Assembly: GCF_013393905.1 (NCBI RefSeq)
Contig: NZ_CP040272.1
Span: 3,286,001-3,350,000 of the forward strand
DNA length: 64,000 nt
Origin: Nostoc sp. C052
GTDB lineage: Bacteria > Cyanobacteriota > Cyanobacteriia > Cyanobacteriales > Nostocaceae
Direction of reading: 5' to 3'
Shown: piece by piece, positions 7,396 to 16,220 of the stretch
Layout: each line of letters starts with the position of its first letter
How positions within the stretch are numbered: position 1 is the stretch's first letter
Translations under genes and position numbers: made by a program
Notes under the pieces: model-generated
Database searches by the model: none
What the model was told of the DNA's origin: nothing
The model's input: the letters and a program-made list of their open reading frames with translations, nothing else

Positions 7396-8598
7396 ATGGA
7401 TTTTGATTATTTTAGAAGTAATGAAGGCACTCCTACAAATAATACCAGGCAAAGCTTGCTGTCCTGTGGTTGGCGACCATTTAACCGAGAATTAGACTGG
7501 GGGTTTTTGTGGCAACTATTGCAGAGTGACTCGCGCGAATTAAGTCAAAAAAGTTTGAATTTAGCAAGTAATGTTGCTGAGATTTTAGGAAGGAATAATT
7601 ATACTTGGTGGGCTAATTTATTAAGTATTGTATCTGATAATACCCGCTACGAAGTTGAAAAGTTTTGGAATTACATCACGCCAGATCCAGAATCACCAGA
7701 TCATCGCTACAAAGATGTTTTGAGTACCGAAACACCCATTGTTCAATTTGTAAATCGTAGTAGTATTCCTATTGATTATGTTCTTAACCGACTGCAAGAA
7801 ATTACTGTACTGCGAGTTTTAGGTGTGTTGGGTAATCCCGACATTATTACTCAGTATTATTCAGAAAGAGATTTTTATTTACCTATAGATAAATTTGTTA
7901 GCTGGGAACGCTTAGACGTTATCAATACTGTTTATGCTTACTGGTCTAAATATGATATTTGGTTGCAAATTGACCCCTACGATCGCGGGCGACGACAATA
8001 TACTTTAATGGCGAGAAATCTCGCGCCATTAATTAACAAAGCAACTTACGACTTAGCGGTGATGCTGAGTGGATATCAAAGTCGTGTAGGCAAAGTTCAT
8101 AGTCAATTTGCGATTCGGACATTTCCCGCAGATATCCAAAACTTTACTGATTCTGTACAGCAAGCGATTCTGAATCAAAACCAGTTAGCGGTTGTTGTAC
8201 ATGGAGAGCCGGGTACTGGTAAAACAGTCTGGACACAGGCAGTAGCAAAAGAAATTCTAGTACCTTTGGGGTATGTAATTTTTATTTTAGATCATGATGC
8301 GATCGCTAACTTTGTCCCACCGACTTACATAGAGCGTATTTGTATAGTGATTAATGAAGCTGATAATCTCGCGCAAAATCGTGCTTCGGAAGTAGCCCAA
8401 TACAATAATAAAACCGAACACATTCTCAGTTTGCTAGACGGCACTTTGTATCAGAGTGTAATTGATGACTCTGGTATTCAAATGCAGCAACGGTTAGTTA
8501 TCTTGATGACTTGTAACACTACTGAAAGATTAGATCCAGCCATGTTACGTAAGGGTAGGGTGGATTTGATATATGAGTTTACGCAACTATTTGTATGA
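7396..8598 (+). CDS. AAA ATPase with uncharacterised N-terminal region
   Basis: This is a 400-residue protein. The C-terminal third is an AAA module. The Walker A motif GEPGTGKT is at residues 270-277. A Walker B-like strand CIVINEADN lies near 311-319, with Asn-Glu where Asp-Glu is usual. Sensor-1-like MTCNTTERLD and the arginine stretch MLRKGRVDLIYEF follow. This order is close to BCS1/26S-type AAA proteins. The N-terminal 240 residues are Trp/Tyr-rich and match no domain I know; they could bind a substrate or partner. There is no signal peptide. It converges with the amidase operon, with 26 bases between stops. Function unknown; probably a remodelling ATPase. Confidence 0.8.
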   Translation: MDFDYFRSNEGTPTNNTRQSLLSCGWRPFNRELDWGFLWQLLQSDSRELSQKSLNLASNVAEILGRNNYTWWANLLSIVSDNTRYEVEKFWNYITPDPESPDHRYKDVLSTETPIVQFVNRSSIPIDYVLNRLQEITVLRVLGVLGNPDIITQYYSERDFYLPIDKFVSWERLDVINTVYAYWSKYDIWLQIDPYDRGRRQYTLMARNLAPLINKATYDLAVMLSGYQSRVGKVHSQFAIRTFPADIQNFTDSVQQAILNQNQLAVVVHGEPGTGKTVWTQAVAKEILVPLGYVIFILDHDAIANFVPPTYIERICIVINEADNLAQNRASEVAQYNNKTEHILSLLDGTLYQSVIDDSGIQMQQRLVILMTCNTTERLDPAMLRKGRVDLIYEFTQLFV

Positions 8599-8620
8599 GG
8601 CGGTAGCGGAATACTGCCTC
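8597..8620. terminator. hairpin between convergent genes, possible bidirectional terminator
   Basis: GAGGCGGTA and TACTGCCTC pair at 8 of 9 positions around a 6-base loop, exactly between the two convergent stop codons. There is no strong T-run on either side, so termination strength is uncertain. Confidence 0.4.
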
Positions 8621-8624
8621 TTGC

Positions 8625-9044
8625 CTAGCTCGTTTTAACCCAACTAGCAAGATAATTGCGCCAGCTGCCATACTGGGAAATGTCTTGTGCATCAGAAATC
8701 ACATAAGGCTCACACAAAAAACCTTTGACTGAGGAACCGTCTTCTAGGTCTAAAGTACCAATTACTAGGGGCGGCGGGACTGCGGCAACAAAAGTACCAA
8801 AGCCTTCTGCACTCAGTTGCCAAACTTCGACTTCAATGCCTACCCCAGAACCATCGAGAACTTTGACTAATCCAGGTTTGGCGGGTTGGGTATTGGCAAG
8901 AGCATAGAAGCGATAGGTAGAGGCGGTTTCGCAGGTTTTCAGTAAGATAGCATGGCGTTCTTGCAGTTGATAGTTCAAAGGCTGCCCGGTAAGATGAGCG
9001 CCAACAACAGCCAGAGTAATCATATTAGTGGATGTGGTTGTCAC
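8625..9044 (-). CDS. allophanate hydrolase C-terminal domain as a separate protein
   Basis: This 139-residue protein corresponds to the gamma-glutamylcyclotransferase-like C-terminal domain of allophanate hydrolase (AtzF/DUR1,2). It has VVGAHLTGQPLNYQL at the start, a middle TCETASTYRFYAL segment and the ending EPYVISDAQDISQYGSWRNYL. In fused enzymes this domain follows the amidase domain and completes allophanate breakdown, releasing CO2 and ammonia. Here it is encoded separately, 96 bases after the amidase stop, in the same direction. That spacer carries AT-rich AAAAATTAAAAACT-type tandem units. Either the fusion was split by mutation in this lineage or the two-gene form is old. It should form a complex or act in sequence with the amidase. 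Confidence 0.85.
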   Translation of the reverse strand: MTTTSTNMITLAVVGAHLTGQPLNYQLQERHAILLKTCETASTYRFYALANTQPAKPGLVKVLDGSGVGIEVEVWQLSAEGFGTFVAAVPPPLVIGTLDLEDGSSVKGFLCEPYVISDAQDISQYGSWRNYLASWVKTS

Positions 9045-9140
9045 GTCGCTTTGCTCCGAATTAAAAATTAAAAACTAAAAATTAAAAATTAATGATCCCC
9101 ATAAATAAATTTAGTTACTCTGTATCATTTTCGTTTTCGG

Positions 9141-10529
9141 TCATGCAGAAATCCTCACAGGACTTGTTTTACCATAAGTAACGCCCATCTGTTGCTGATA
9201 GCGAGTACCCAATTGACATAGTGCCATGTCTTGAAACCTTTGCCCGATTAAAGTTATACCAGTGGGTAAACCATTGGCACGGAAGCCAGAGGGAAGAGCG
9301 ATCGCACACAAGTCCATCAAGTTGACAAAATTGGTGTAGTAACCCAGGTTGGTGTTGAGGGCGATGGGGTCATTTTCTACTTCCGCTTTGGTGTAGATAG
9401 TGCCGGTGGTAGGCAATGCCAAAATATTGACTTTTTCCCACTGTTGTGAAGCTTCCTGCTTGAGGGCTTCTAGAGCGTAAAAACCCTTGAAAGTATCTAC
9501 TGCTGTGTAGCGTAAACCATTGCTAATGATTTGGCGGACAACGGGATGAATAGCATCAGCTTCAGTTTCAAAGAACGATTGAATAGCGGCAAGTCGTTCT
9601 GCCACCCAAGCACCAGAGTAGAGCAAATTAGCAGCTTGCTGGAAGGGCTGAAAATCAATTTCCACAAGATTCCCGCCGATGGCCTTTAACTGCTGTAATC
9701 CTTGCTGATACAAATCTGCGGCGGCGGCATCACCAAAGAACTGCAATTGATCCGCCTTGGGTACTCCAAAGGAAAAGGATGATGGAATTGCTGTGGTTTC
9801 TCCTGGAACTTGGCGGGAATAAATATCGCAGAGATCAAAGCTTCTGGCAACTTGCCAAAGGATTTCAGCATCTTGGCAATTCAACGTAAAAATGGAAACA
9901 CAATCAAGCGAACGACAGGCAGGCACGACACCGGAAGTACTTAATACACCTCTGGTAGGTTTGAGTCCGACAATGTTGTTAAATGCCGCTGGAACTCTAC
10001 CAGAACCGGCTGTATCAGTTCCGAGTGAAAAGCTCACCAGCCCCGCCGCAACTGCCACGGCAGAACCAGAACTAGAGCCACCGGAAATATAATCGTCATG
10101 GAAAACACTGCTACAGGCTCCATAAGGCGATCGCACCCCGACTAATCCCGTGGCAAACTGATCGAGATTGGTTTTGCCGATTAAAATTGCCCCGGCTTGA
10201 AGCAAGCGAGCGACTACCGTTGCCGTTTTTTCGGGGATGTAGCTGTAAGCTGGACAGCCAGCAGTCGTAGGGATTTTTGCCACATCGATGTTATCTTTGA
10301 CAGCGAAAGGGATGCCGTAGAGAGGCAAATCATCAAGATTTCTGCCAGCGAGGGATTCAGCTTGAGCGATCGCCTGTGCTTGTGGTAATAAATGAATCCA
10401 GACGGCATCGTTTCCCCGTGCAGCAATCCGGCGATAAACTGAATCAATGACATCCGTTGGTTGTAATTGAGCTGTTCGATAAGCTGTAAGCAGCGTTGCA
10501 ATGTCCAGGCTGATGGAATCTGTGATCAT
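9141..10529 (-). CDS. atzF: allophanate hydrolase, amidase domain
   Basis: This 462-residue amidase-signature hydrolase is predicted to cleave allophanate. The Ser-cisSer-Lys triad is recognisable: Lys in GIPFAVKDNID, the glycine/serine loop SGGSSSGSA, and the nucleophile Ser in GTDTAGSGRVP. The GLVGVRSPYGA and PTRGVLSTSGVVPACRSLDC segments are typical of the urea amidolyase group rather than GatA. It ends after about 460 residues, where fused family members go on for another 120-140; that missing part is the next gene. Its ATG overlaps the stop of the carboxylase gene (ATGA), so translation is coupled. It acts in the cytoplasm on the product of the carboxylase/deiminase steps. Confidence 0.88.
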   Translation of the reverse strand: MITDSISLDIATLLTAYRTAQLQPTDVIDSVYRRIAARGNDAVWIHLLPQAQAIAQAESLAGRNLDDLPLYGIPFAVKDNIDVAKIPTTAGCPAYSYIPEKTATVVARLLQAGAILIGKTNLDQFATGLVGVRSPYGACSSVFHDDYISGGSSSGSAVAVAAGLVSFSLGTDTAGSGRVPAAFNNIVGLKPTRGVLSTSGVVPACRSLDCVSIFTLNCQDAEILWQVARSFDLCDIYSRQVPGETTAIPSSFSFGVPKADQLQFFGDAAAADLYQQGLQQLKAIGGNLVEIDFQPFQQAANLLYSGAWVAERLAAIQSFFETEADAIHPVVRQIISNGLRYTAVDTFKGFYALEALKQEASQQWEKVNILALPTTGTIYTKAEVENDPIALNTNLGYYTNFVNLMDLCAIALPSGFRANGLPTGITLIGQRFQDMALCQLGTRYQQQMGVTYGKTSPVRISA

Positions 10530-13500
10530 ATTTCCCCTCGGACGATCGCTAATATCTGTCCGGCGGTGACAAGTTGCCCTGGTTCGCAGAGGACTTCTAC
10601 CACCGTTCCCGGATCGTCCGGTAACAGAGTCATTTCCTGTTTCATTGCTTCCAAAATAATCACACCCGTATCTTCCGTAATGTGATCGCCTGCTTTAATC
10701 AACACCTGCCAGACGTTGGCCATTGTTGGGGCACTCAGGGCGTAGCAACCATCGGGAATAATCGTTACAGTTTCGGGTGGGAGATCGGCTGTAACAACTG
10801 TGCTTTCATCTAGGGCTGTGGCTGTGTGGCGATCGCGTTCTTCTCGAAAGGCAATGCGCTGGCGGGTTTGGAATATCGCCGCATCTGGGGCAATTTCTTG
10901 CAAAAACTCTTGATAGTCGCGGAATTTAAATGTGGTTTTTTCTACCTTGAGTTTAAACTTACCTTCAATAAAATCCTCTCGATGGCGCATTAGCTCGTCA
11001 TGAGAAACTGGATAAAACCGAATTTGATCGAAGAATCGCAACAGCCAGGGTTTACCATCTTGAAAATCGGCCGTTTGTTTGTAGCGATTCCACATTTGCA
11101 CAGTGCGGCCGACAAACTGATAGCCGCCTGGCCCCTCCATTCCATAAACGCAGAGATAAGCACCACCGATGCCAACTGCATTTTCAGGAGTCCAGGTACG
11201 GGCGGGATTGTATTTTGTGGTGACGAGGCGATGACGCGGATCGAGGGGTACTGCTACAGGCGCACCGAGATAAACATCACCTAAGCCCATCACCAAGTAA
11301 CTGGCATTAAAGACGATTTCTTTAACTTCTGCAATGCTTCCCAGTCCATTAATCCGCCGAATAAATTCAATATTGCTAGGACACCAGGGTGCATCTTTTC
11401 GCACCGACTGCATATATTTTTGAATCGCTAGTTGAGTCGATTCATCATCCCAGGATAGCGGTAGATGTACAATCCGGGTTGGCACTTCTAGGTTAGAAAT
11501 ATCCGGGAGATGAGATTCGATATTTTGTAAGGCGGCAACTAAATTTGATTGGGAAATGACGCGGCTATCGTAGTGAACTTGTAGCGATCGCATTCCCGGC
11601 GTTAATTCCAAAATTCCATGAATCGGGTTGGTTTGCAGATAAACCATTAACTCATGCACCCGGAAACGCAATTTCAAATCTAATACTAAATCTCCGTATT
11701 CAATCAGCAAATATTTATCACTAGCTTGACGGTAGATGACGGCAATTTGCTCATCAGTTGCGGGAATTTCTGCCACAATTGGGGATTGGGCCGGAAATTC
11801 TTTTAGGATTTGGTTGGGATCTGAATCCACAGCCCCTAATTGGATTTGCCGATCCAACTGTAATTCTTCGGACAATGCTTGGTCAAAAGTGAGACGATGG
11901 AATTGAATTGTATTCCCTGGTTTGAGTTGCCCAATTTTCCAGAGTTGTGCTTGGGCGATCGCAGCAGGACAGACAAAACCGCCTAAACTCGGCCCATCTA
12001 AACCCAGGATAATCGGCATATCTCCGGTGAAATCGACTGTACCAACTGCATAAGCATTATCGTGAATATTAGAAGGGTGTAAACCCGCTTCACCGCCATC
12101 TTGTCGCGCCCAGGTTGGTTTTGGCCCAATCAACCGAATTCCGGTTCGCGCCGAGTTGTAATGCACTTCCCAATGAGTACTGAAAAATATCTCGATGTCT
12201 TCATCCGTGAAGAAATCCGGCGCACCGTGAGGGCCATATAAAACGCCAATTTCCCAATGATTTGAGTAGGTAGGAATCAATTCGGGAGAAATGGGTTGCG
12301 GTTCTTGGGACGCAAAGGGATACAATTTCAGGACATCGCCCACCTGTAAAGCTCTACCGCCATGTCCACCAAACCCTCCCAGGGTAAAGGTTGCTTTACT
12401 ACCCAAATAATCGGGTATATCAAACCCACCTTGCACACTAATATAGGTGCGGAAACCATTGCCCTGAATGTTACCCAAGCGTAGGGTACTCCCAGCTTTT
12501 ACCGAAACTGCCGTCCAATAGGGAATCGGTTGTTTATCTAAGGTAGCTTTCATCGGCGCTCCCGTGAGACAAATTACGGTATCGCAATTGAAGCGCAAAG
12601 CGGGGCCAGATAGGGTACATTCCAACCCGGCTGCTGATTCTAAATTACCTAAAATCCGGTTGCCCAACCGAAATGCTAAAGAATCCATTGGCCCAGAGGG
12701 CGGCACACCAATATTCCAATAGCCCACCCGTCCCGGATAATCTTGAATGGTGGTCATTGTACCTGGAACTAGGACATCAATTGTATTCGGGCGGTAGGTA
12801 AAGCTATTGGTAAATTTTGTGGTGATATCGCCTTGAATAAATGTCGAATCGGCAATAATTTGGCGTAAATATTCCAGGTTAGTTTCAATGCCATCAATGC
12901 GAGATTGAGCAAGGGCAGTTTGGAGAATTGCGATCGCATCTTCTCTTGATTCTCCCTGCACAATTATCTTTGCCAACAATGGATCGTAAAAGGGTGATAC
13001 TTTTGTACCCGTTTCAATCCAAGTATCGCAGCGAATGCCAGCAGCAAACTGCACTTGAGTTAACTCACCCGAACTCGGCTGAAAATTTTTATGCGGATCT
13101 TCAGCATAAACCCGCACCTGAATCGCATGTCCTTGCGGTTGATATTGGTAGGATGACAACCCCAGCGACTCACCCGCCGCCTGACGCACCATCCACTCTA
13201 CTAAATCCACACCTGTAATCGCTTCTGTTACCCCATGTTCCACTTGTAAGCGGGTATTCACCTCTAAGAAGTAAAACTGTTGGCTATCCACATCATAGAT
13301 AAACTCAACCGTACCAGCAGATTGATAGCGAATTCCCTCACCCAATTTCACCGCAGAATCATACAAACGCTGTCGGAGAGCATCATTAATATTTGGTGCT
13401 GGGGCTTCTTCAATCACTTTTTGATTGCGCCGTTGCGTTGAACAATCGCGTTCACCAATGGCGACGACATTCCCTTTACCATCACCAAAGATTTGCACTT

Positions 13501-14125
13501 CAATGTGTCGCGCCCGTTCGATGTATTTTTCTAAAAAGACTCCACTCTGGCTAAAGTTATTGCGACTTAACCGTTGCACATTTTCCAACAAGTCAGCTAT
13601 TGTATCTTCACTCCGGCACAACTGCATTCCAATGCCGCCACCCCCTGCCGTACTTTTGATCATCACAGGATAGCCAATTTCTGCTGCTGCCTGTTTGACT
13701 TGCGGCAAATTCTCTAACAACAAACTACCGGGGAGAAGTGGCACTCCTACGGCTTGAGCGATCGCTCTTGCTTCATGTTTGAGTCCAAATCGCCGCAGTT
13801 GTTCTGGTGTGGGGCCGATAAATACAATCCCTGCTGCTGCACAAGCTTCGGCAAATCCCACGTTCTCGCTCAAAAACCCATAGCCGGGATGAATCGCCTC
13901 AGCACCAGTCGCTTGTGCTGCTGCCAAAATCGCCTCAGTCCGAAGATAACTTTGCGCGGCGGCATCACCGCCAACACAGACAGCTTCCCCTGCGGCTACA
14001 ACATGTGCAGAATGGGCATCGGCTTGGGAGTAGACTGCAACCGAGGCAATACCGAGGCGATCGAGGGTGCGAATAATCCGGCAAGCAATTTCACCCCGAT
14101 TAGCAATCAAAACTTTGTTGAACAT
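10526..14125 (-). CDS. biotin-dependent urea/guanidine carboxylase
   Basis: This is a 1199-residue protein from ATG 14125 (MFNKVLIANRGEIACR, the family's standard start); an in-frame ATG 33 bases upstream is less likely. The biotin carboxylase occupies about 1-445, with ATP-grasp TAGGGGIGM and EVNTRLQVEHGVTE. A KipA/KipI-like carboxyltransferase region spans about 465-1090, and a biotinyl domain sits at the end with EAMKQE around the biotin Lys. Length and order are those of urea carboxylase (EC 6.3.4.6). When such genes sit with two DUF1989 proteins, several characterised enzymes prefer guanidine and make carboxyguanidine. That is the arrangement here, so guanidine carboxylase is at least as likely. 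The substrate cannot be decided by eye. It overlaps the amidase gene by four bases. Confidence 0.9.
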   Translation of the reverse strand: MFNKVLIANRGEIACRIIRTLDRLGIASVAVYSQADAHSAHVVAAGEAVCVGGDAAAQSYLRTEAILAAAQATGAEAIHPGYGFLSENVGFAEACAAAGIVFIGPTPEQLRRFGLKHEARAIAQAVGVPLLPGSLLLENLPQVKQAAAEIGYPVMIKSTAGGGGIGMQLCRSEDTIADLLENVQRLSRNNFSQSGVFLEKYIERARHIEVQIFGDGKGNVVAIGERDCSTQRRNQKVIEEAPAPNINDALRQRLYDSAVKLGEGIRYQSAGTVEFIYDVDSQQFYFLEVNTRLQVEHGVTEAITGVDLVEWMVRQAAGESLGLSSYQYQPQGHAIQVRVYAEDPHKNFQPSSGELTQVQFAAGIRCDTWIETGTKVSPFYDPLLAKIIVQGESREDAIAILQTALAQSRIDGIETNLEYLRQIIADSTFIQGDITTKFTNSFTYRPNTIDVLVPGTMTTIQDYPGRVGYWNIGVPPSGPMDSLAFRLGNRILGNLESAAGLECTLSGPALRFNCDTVICLTGAPMKATLDKQPIPYWTAVSVKAGSTLRLGNIQGNGFRTYISVQGGFDIPDYLGSKATFTLGGFGGHGGRALQVGDVLKLYPFASQEPQPISPELIPTYSNHWEIGVLYGPHGAPDFFTDEDIEIFFSTHWEVHYNSARTGIRLIGPKPTWARQDGGEAGLHPSNIHDNAYAVGTVDFTGDMPIILGLDGPSLGGFVCPAAIAQAQLWKIGQLKPGNTIQFHRLTFDQALSEELQLDRQIQLGAVDSDPNQILKEFPAQSPIVAEIPATDEQIAVIYRQASDKYLLIEYGDLVLDLKLRFRVHELMVYLQTNPIHGILELTPGMRSLQVHYDSRVISQSNLVAALQNIESHLPDISNLEVPTRIVHLPLSWDDESTQLAIQKYMQSVRKDAPWCPSNIEFIRRINGLGSIAEVKEIVFNASYLVMGLGDVYLGAPVAVPLDPRHRLVTTKYNPARTWTPENAVGIGGAYLCVYGMEGPGGYQFVGRTVQMWNRYKQTADFQDGKPWLLRFFDQIRFYPVSHDELMRHREDFIEGKFKLKVEKTTFKFRDYQEFLQEIAPDAAIFQTRQRIAFREERDRHTATALDESTVVTADLPPETVTIIPDGCYALSAPTMANVWQVLIKAGDHITEDTGVIILEAMKQEMTLLPDDPGTVVEVLCEPGQLVTAGQILAIVRGEI

Positions 14126-14240
14126 TAGCGCTAAATCAATCAAGAACTGAACCAGCAACCAACAAGAACAGGGAAAATTCCATTGTTGCAGAAATAGTCT
14201 CTAGCATTCACCCTTGTTCTTTTAGAATTTTGAAAATTTC

Positions 14241-14534
14241 GAGTTCAAAGGTGCAACTTTCAAGTTCAAAGGTGCAACTTCCGAGTTCAAAGGTGCAACT
14301 TCCGAGTTCAGAGGCTCAACTTCCGAGTTCAGAGGCTCAACTTCCGAGTTCAAAGGCTCAACTTCCGAGTTCAGAGGCTCAACTTCCGAGTTCGGAGGCT
14401 CAACTTCCGAGTTCAAAGGCTCAACTTCCGAGTTCAGAGGCTCAACTTCCGAGTTCAAAGGCTCAACTTCCGAGTTCAAAGGTGCAACTTCCGAGTTCAG
14501 AGGCTCAACTTCCGAGTTCAGAGGTGCCGTTTCA
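14241..14534. repeat. 21-bp minisatellite, about 14 tandem copies
   Basis: The unit is GAGTTCAAAGGTGCAACTTCC with variants at AAAG/AGAG/GGAG and GTG/CTC. Fourteen units of exactly 21 bases run from 14241; the last is partly degenerate. Because 21 is a multiple of three, both strands stay open and would read as heptapeptide repeats (SSKVQLP on plus, NSEVEPL on minus). It lies in the spacer between the UAAP2 gene and the carboxylase gene, in an otherwise tightly arranged operon. Confidence 0.95.
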
Positions 14535-14550
14535 TGTTCGGTTAAGGCAA

Positions 14551-14617
14551 GAGACGCGATGAATCGCCGTCTCTACAATAATCAGTCTTTTGTAGAGACG
14601 GCGATTTATCGCGTCTT
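14551..14617. repeat. interspersed palindromic repeat, family B
   Basis: Arms of 28 bases (14551-14578 and 14590-14617) pair with two mismatches: one in the GATGAATCG/CGATTTATC centre and one at the outer end. The flanks GTTCGGTTAAGGCAA on the left and TTTGTG on the right are shared with the copy at 24793-24877. A short tail ATTTATCGCGTCTTTG is repeated again at 14625-14640. Confidence 0.8.
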
Positions 14618-14658
14618 TGTGACAATTTATCGCGTCTTTGTAATGATTCATCAGAGTA

Positions 14659-15300
14659 TCAAGCGGCATCCCAAACAATCAACCGGACTGGCGTAGGATT
14701 GTAAGCATTACATGGATTGTTGATTTGCGGGCAATTAGAAATCAACACCATTACATCCATCTCCGCCCGCAAGTCAATAATCTTGCCGGCTTCTGAAATG
14801 CCATCGACAATTTCCAATGTACCGTCTTCGCTGACAGGAACATTCATATAGAAGTTCACATTGCTGACGAGATCGCGTTTGTTCATTTCATATTTGCTCA
14901 GTTCCAGCAAATAATTCTCCACACAAGCGTGCAGATGTTTCTTGTGCAACCCATAGCGAACTGAGTTGCTTTCCATACTACACGCCCCACCCAGCGTATC
15001 GTGTTTGCCACACTGATCGTGGATGACGGTCATCATCACGTTTCCTTCGTTGGAAATCAACTGAGTGCCTGTAGTAATGAAAATGTTGCCTTGACGGACA
15101 ATTGTATCGGGAGCGCTATAACGCTCTGAACTATCATCAGCGTTGTAAAACAATGTATCAACGGCTTGATTGCCTAGTAGATCGATAATCCGCAAAATTT
15201 GCCCTTTTTTGACGATCCTAGACCAGGGTTGACGGGCAGCCAACTCTTGATCGTAAATTGCTGTTGCTGGATCGAGTTCAATGGGTAATGTTGCGACCAT
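14659..15300 (-). CDS. urea carboxylase-associated protein 2 (DUF1989; carboxyguanidine deiminase subunit candidate)
   Basis: This 213-residue DUF1989 protein has the diagnostic pieces: WSRIVKKGQILRIIDLLGNQAVDTLFYNADD, then DQCGKHDTLGGACS with Cys and His positions suited to a metal site, and the C-terminal DLRAEMDVMVLISNCPQINNPCNAYNPTP block. In the guanidine pathway such a pair (CgdA/CgdB) hydrolyses carboxyguanidine to allophanate and ammonia, linking the carboxylase and allophanate hydrolase encoded downstream. A strong ribosome site AAGGAG lies about 7 bases before the ATG, within an AGGAGTCTCCT palindrome. It is 161 bases from its paralogue upstream and about 530 bases before the carboxylase, the gap being filled by repeats. 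Confidence 0.87.
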   Translation of the reverse strand: MVATLPIELDPATAIYDQELAARQPWSRIVKKGQILRIIDLLGNQAVDTLFYNADDSSERYSAPDTIVRQGNIFITTGTQLISNEGNVMMTVIHDQCGKHDTLGGACSMESNSVRYGLHKKHLHACVENYLLELSKYEMNKRDLVSNVNFYMNVPVSEDGTLEIVDGISEAGKIIDLRAEMDVMVLISNCPQINNPCNAYNPTPVRLIVWDAA

Positions 15301-15461
15301 AAGGAGACTCCTTTTCTATTTTCAAATACCAAGAAACAGAGATTGCCAACAAAAACTAACACCAATTTCAGAAAATAATTCGACAGATCCATTCACAAAA
15401 TCAAAAAGCAATTCCCAATCCAAAATCTCAAATCCCAAATCCAAAATTGGATAACCTCAAA

Positions 15462-16220
15462 CTACTCCTGAGCAAATAATGCATCAGTGTTAATGAAACC
15501 ACGAATCACTTCTTCATTGGCAGTGCGACATAAATCGTCCGGTGCTGGTGCAGAAGATTTCCAAACGGTAAGCTGAATTGGCTTCGGCTTGTATACTGTA
15601 TCGGGGTGCAATACATGGGGACAGTTGGAAATAATCACCAATACATTCATTTCCGCCCGCAAATCAATAAAGCTGCCCGGTTTTTCATAGTCTGTGACAT
15701 ATTCCAAATCTCCATTTGGATGCACTGCGACTCGGCTAAATAAATTCAGGTTAGGCATTAAATCTTTACGAGTTAAACCACGCTTGCCCAACGCTTTGAG
15801 AAAATTGTTGCGGGAATTGTTGTAATCGCTTTCGCCATATTTGTTGTAAGTTCCTTCGCCATATTTGGCAGCATTGCTAGCAGCATTGCTGCAACCACAA
15901 ATTAAATCGTGATGGCCAGAGGTATCCTCGGTGATTGAGAAGAGAATACGCCCCATATCAGAGTAAATTACCATACCTTTTTTGAGGAAGGCGTTAAATT
16001 GAATCTTGGCGGTATCTGCCACGTTCAGACGCTCAATAGGGCTATCCGCGTTATAGCAAATTATCGAAACCCCTTGAGAACCTTCTAAATCAGTCACCCG
16101 CAGGGTGTTTCCCCGTTTGATTACGGAATGCCAATAGGCACCACCAGGCAGCTTTTCATCGAGCAAAATTAGGCTCGGATCAATTGCCCCCAAATTCGGC
16201 AGAATAGATGCTTGCACCAT
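15462..16220 (-). CDS. urea carboxylase-associated protein 1 (DUF1989; carboxyguanidine deiminase subunit candidate)
   Basis: This 252-residue paralogue of the next gene is recognised by PGGAYWHSVIKRGNTLRVTDLEG, the DTSGHHDLICGCSN segment (His/Cys metal-ligand candidates), GLTRKDLMPNLNLFSRV and the shared ISNCPHVLHPD motif. It is longer than UAAP2 at both ends. It is the first gene of the minus-strand operon UAAP1-UAAP2-carboxylase-amidase-AtzF_C. An AGGAGG ribosome site stands 7 bases before ATG. I looked for a guanidine riboswitch in the 350 bases upstream and saw no ykkC-like core or paired ACGR loops. There is also no transporter gene in the operon, unlike many guanidine operons. Confidence 0.87.
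   Translation of the reverse strand: MVQASILPNLGAIDPSLILLDEKLPGGAYWHSVIKRGNTLRVTDLEGSQGVSIICYNADSPIERLNVADTAKIQFNAFLKKGMVIYSDMGRILFSITEDTSGHHDLICGCSNAASNAAKYGEGTYNKYGESDYNNSRNNFLKALGKRGLTRKDLMPNLNLFSRVAVHPNGDLEYVTDYEKPGSFIDLRAEMNVLVIISNCPHVLHPDTVYKPKPIQLTVWKSSAPAPDDLCRTANEEVIRGFINTDALFAQE

Noticed and set aside
14126..14158. Upstream ATG for the carboxylase
   Set aside because: Adds 11 residues before MFNKVLIANRGEIA, which is the conserved family start.
14241..14534. Possible CRISPR array
   Set aside because: Units are contiguous with no unique spacers, and no cas gene is present.
14222..14562. Heptapeptide-repeat ORFs on both strands (NSEVEPL / SSKVQLP)
   Set aside because: A 21-bp repeat keeps any frame open. 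No ribosome site or non-repeat domain supports translation, so it is listed as a minisatellite only.
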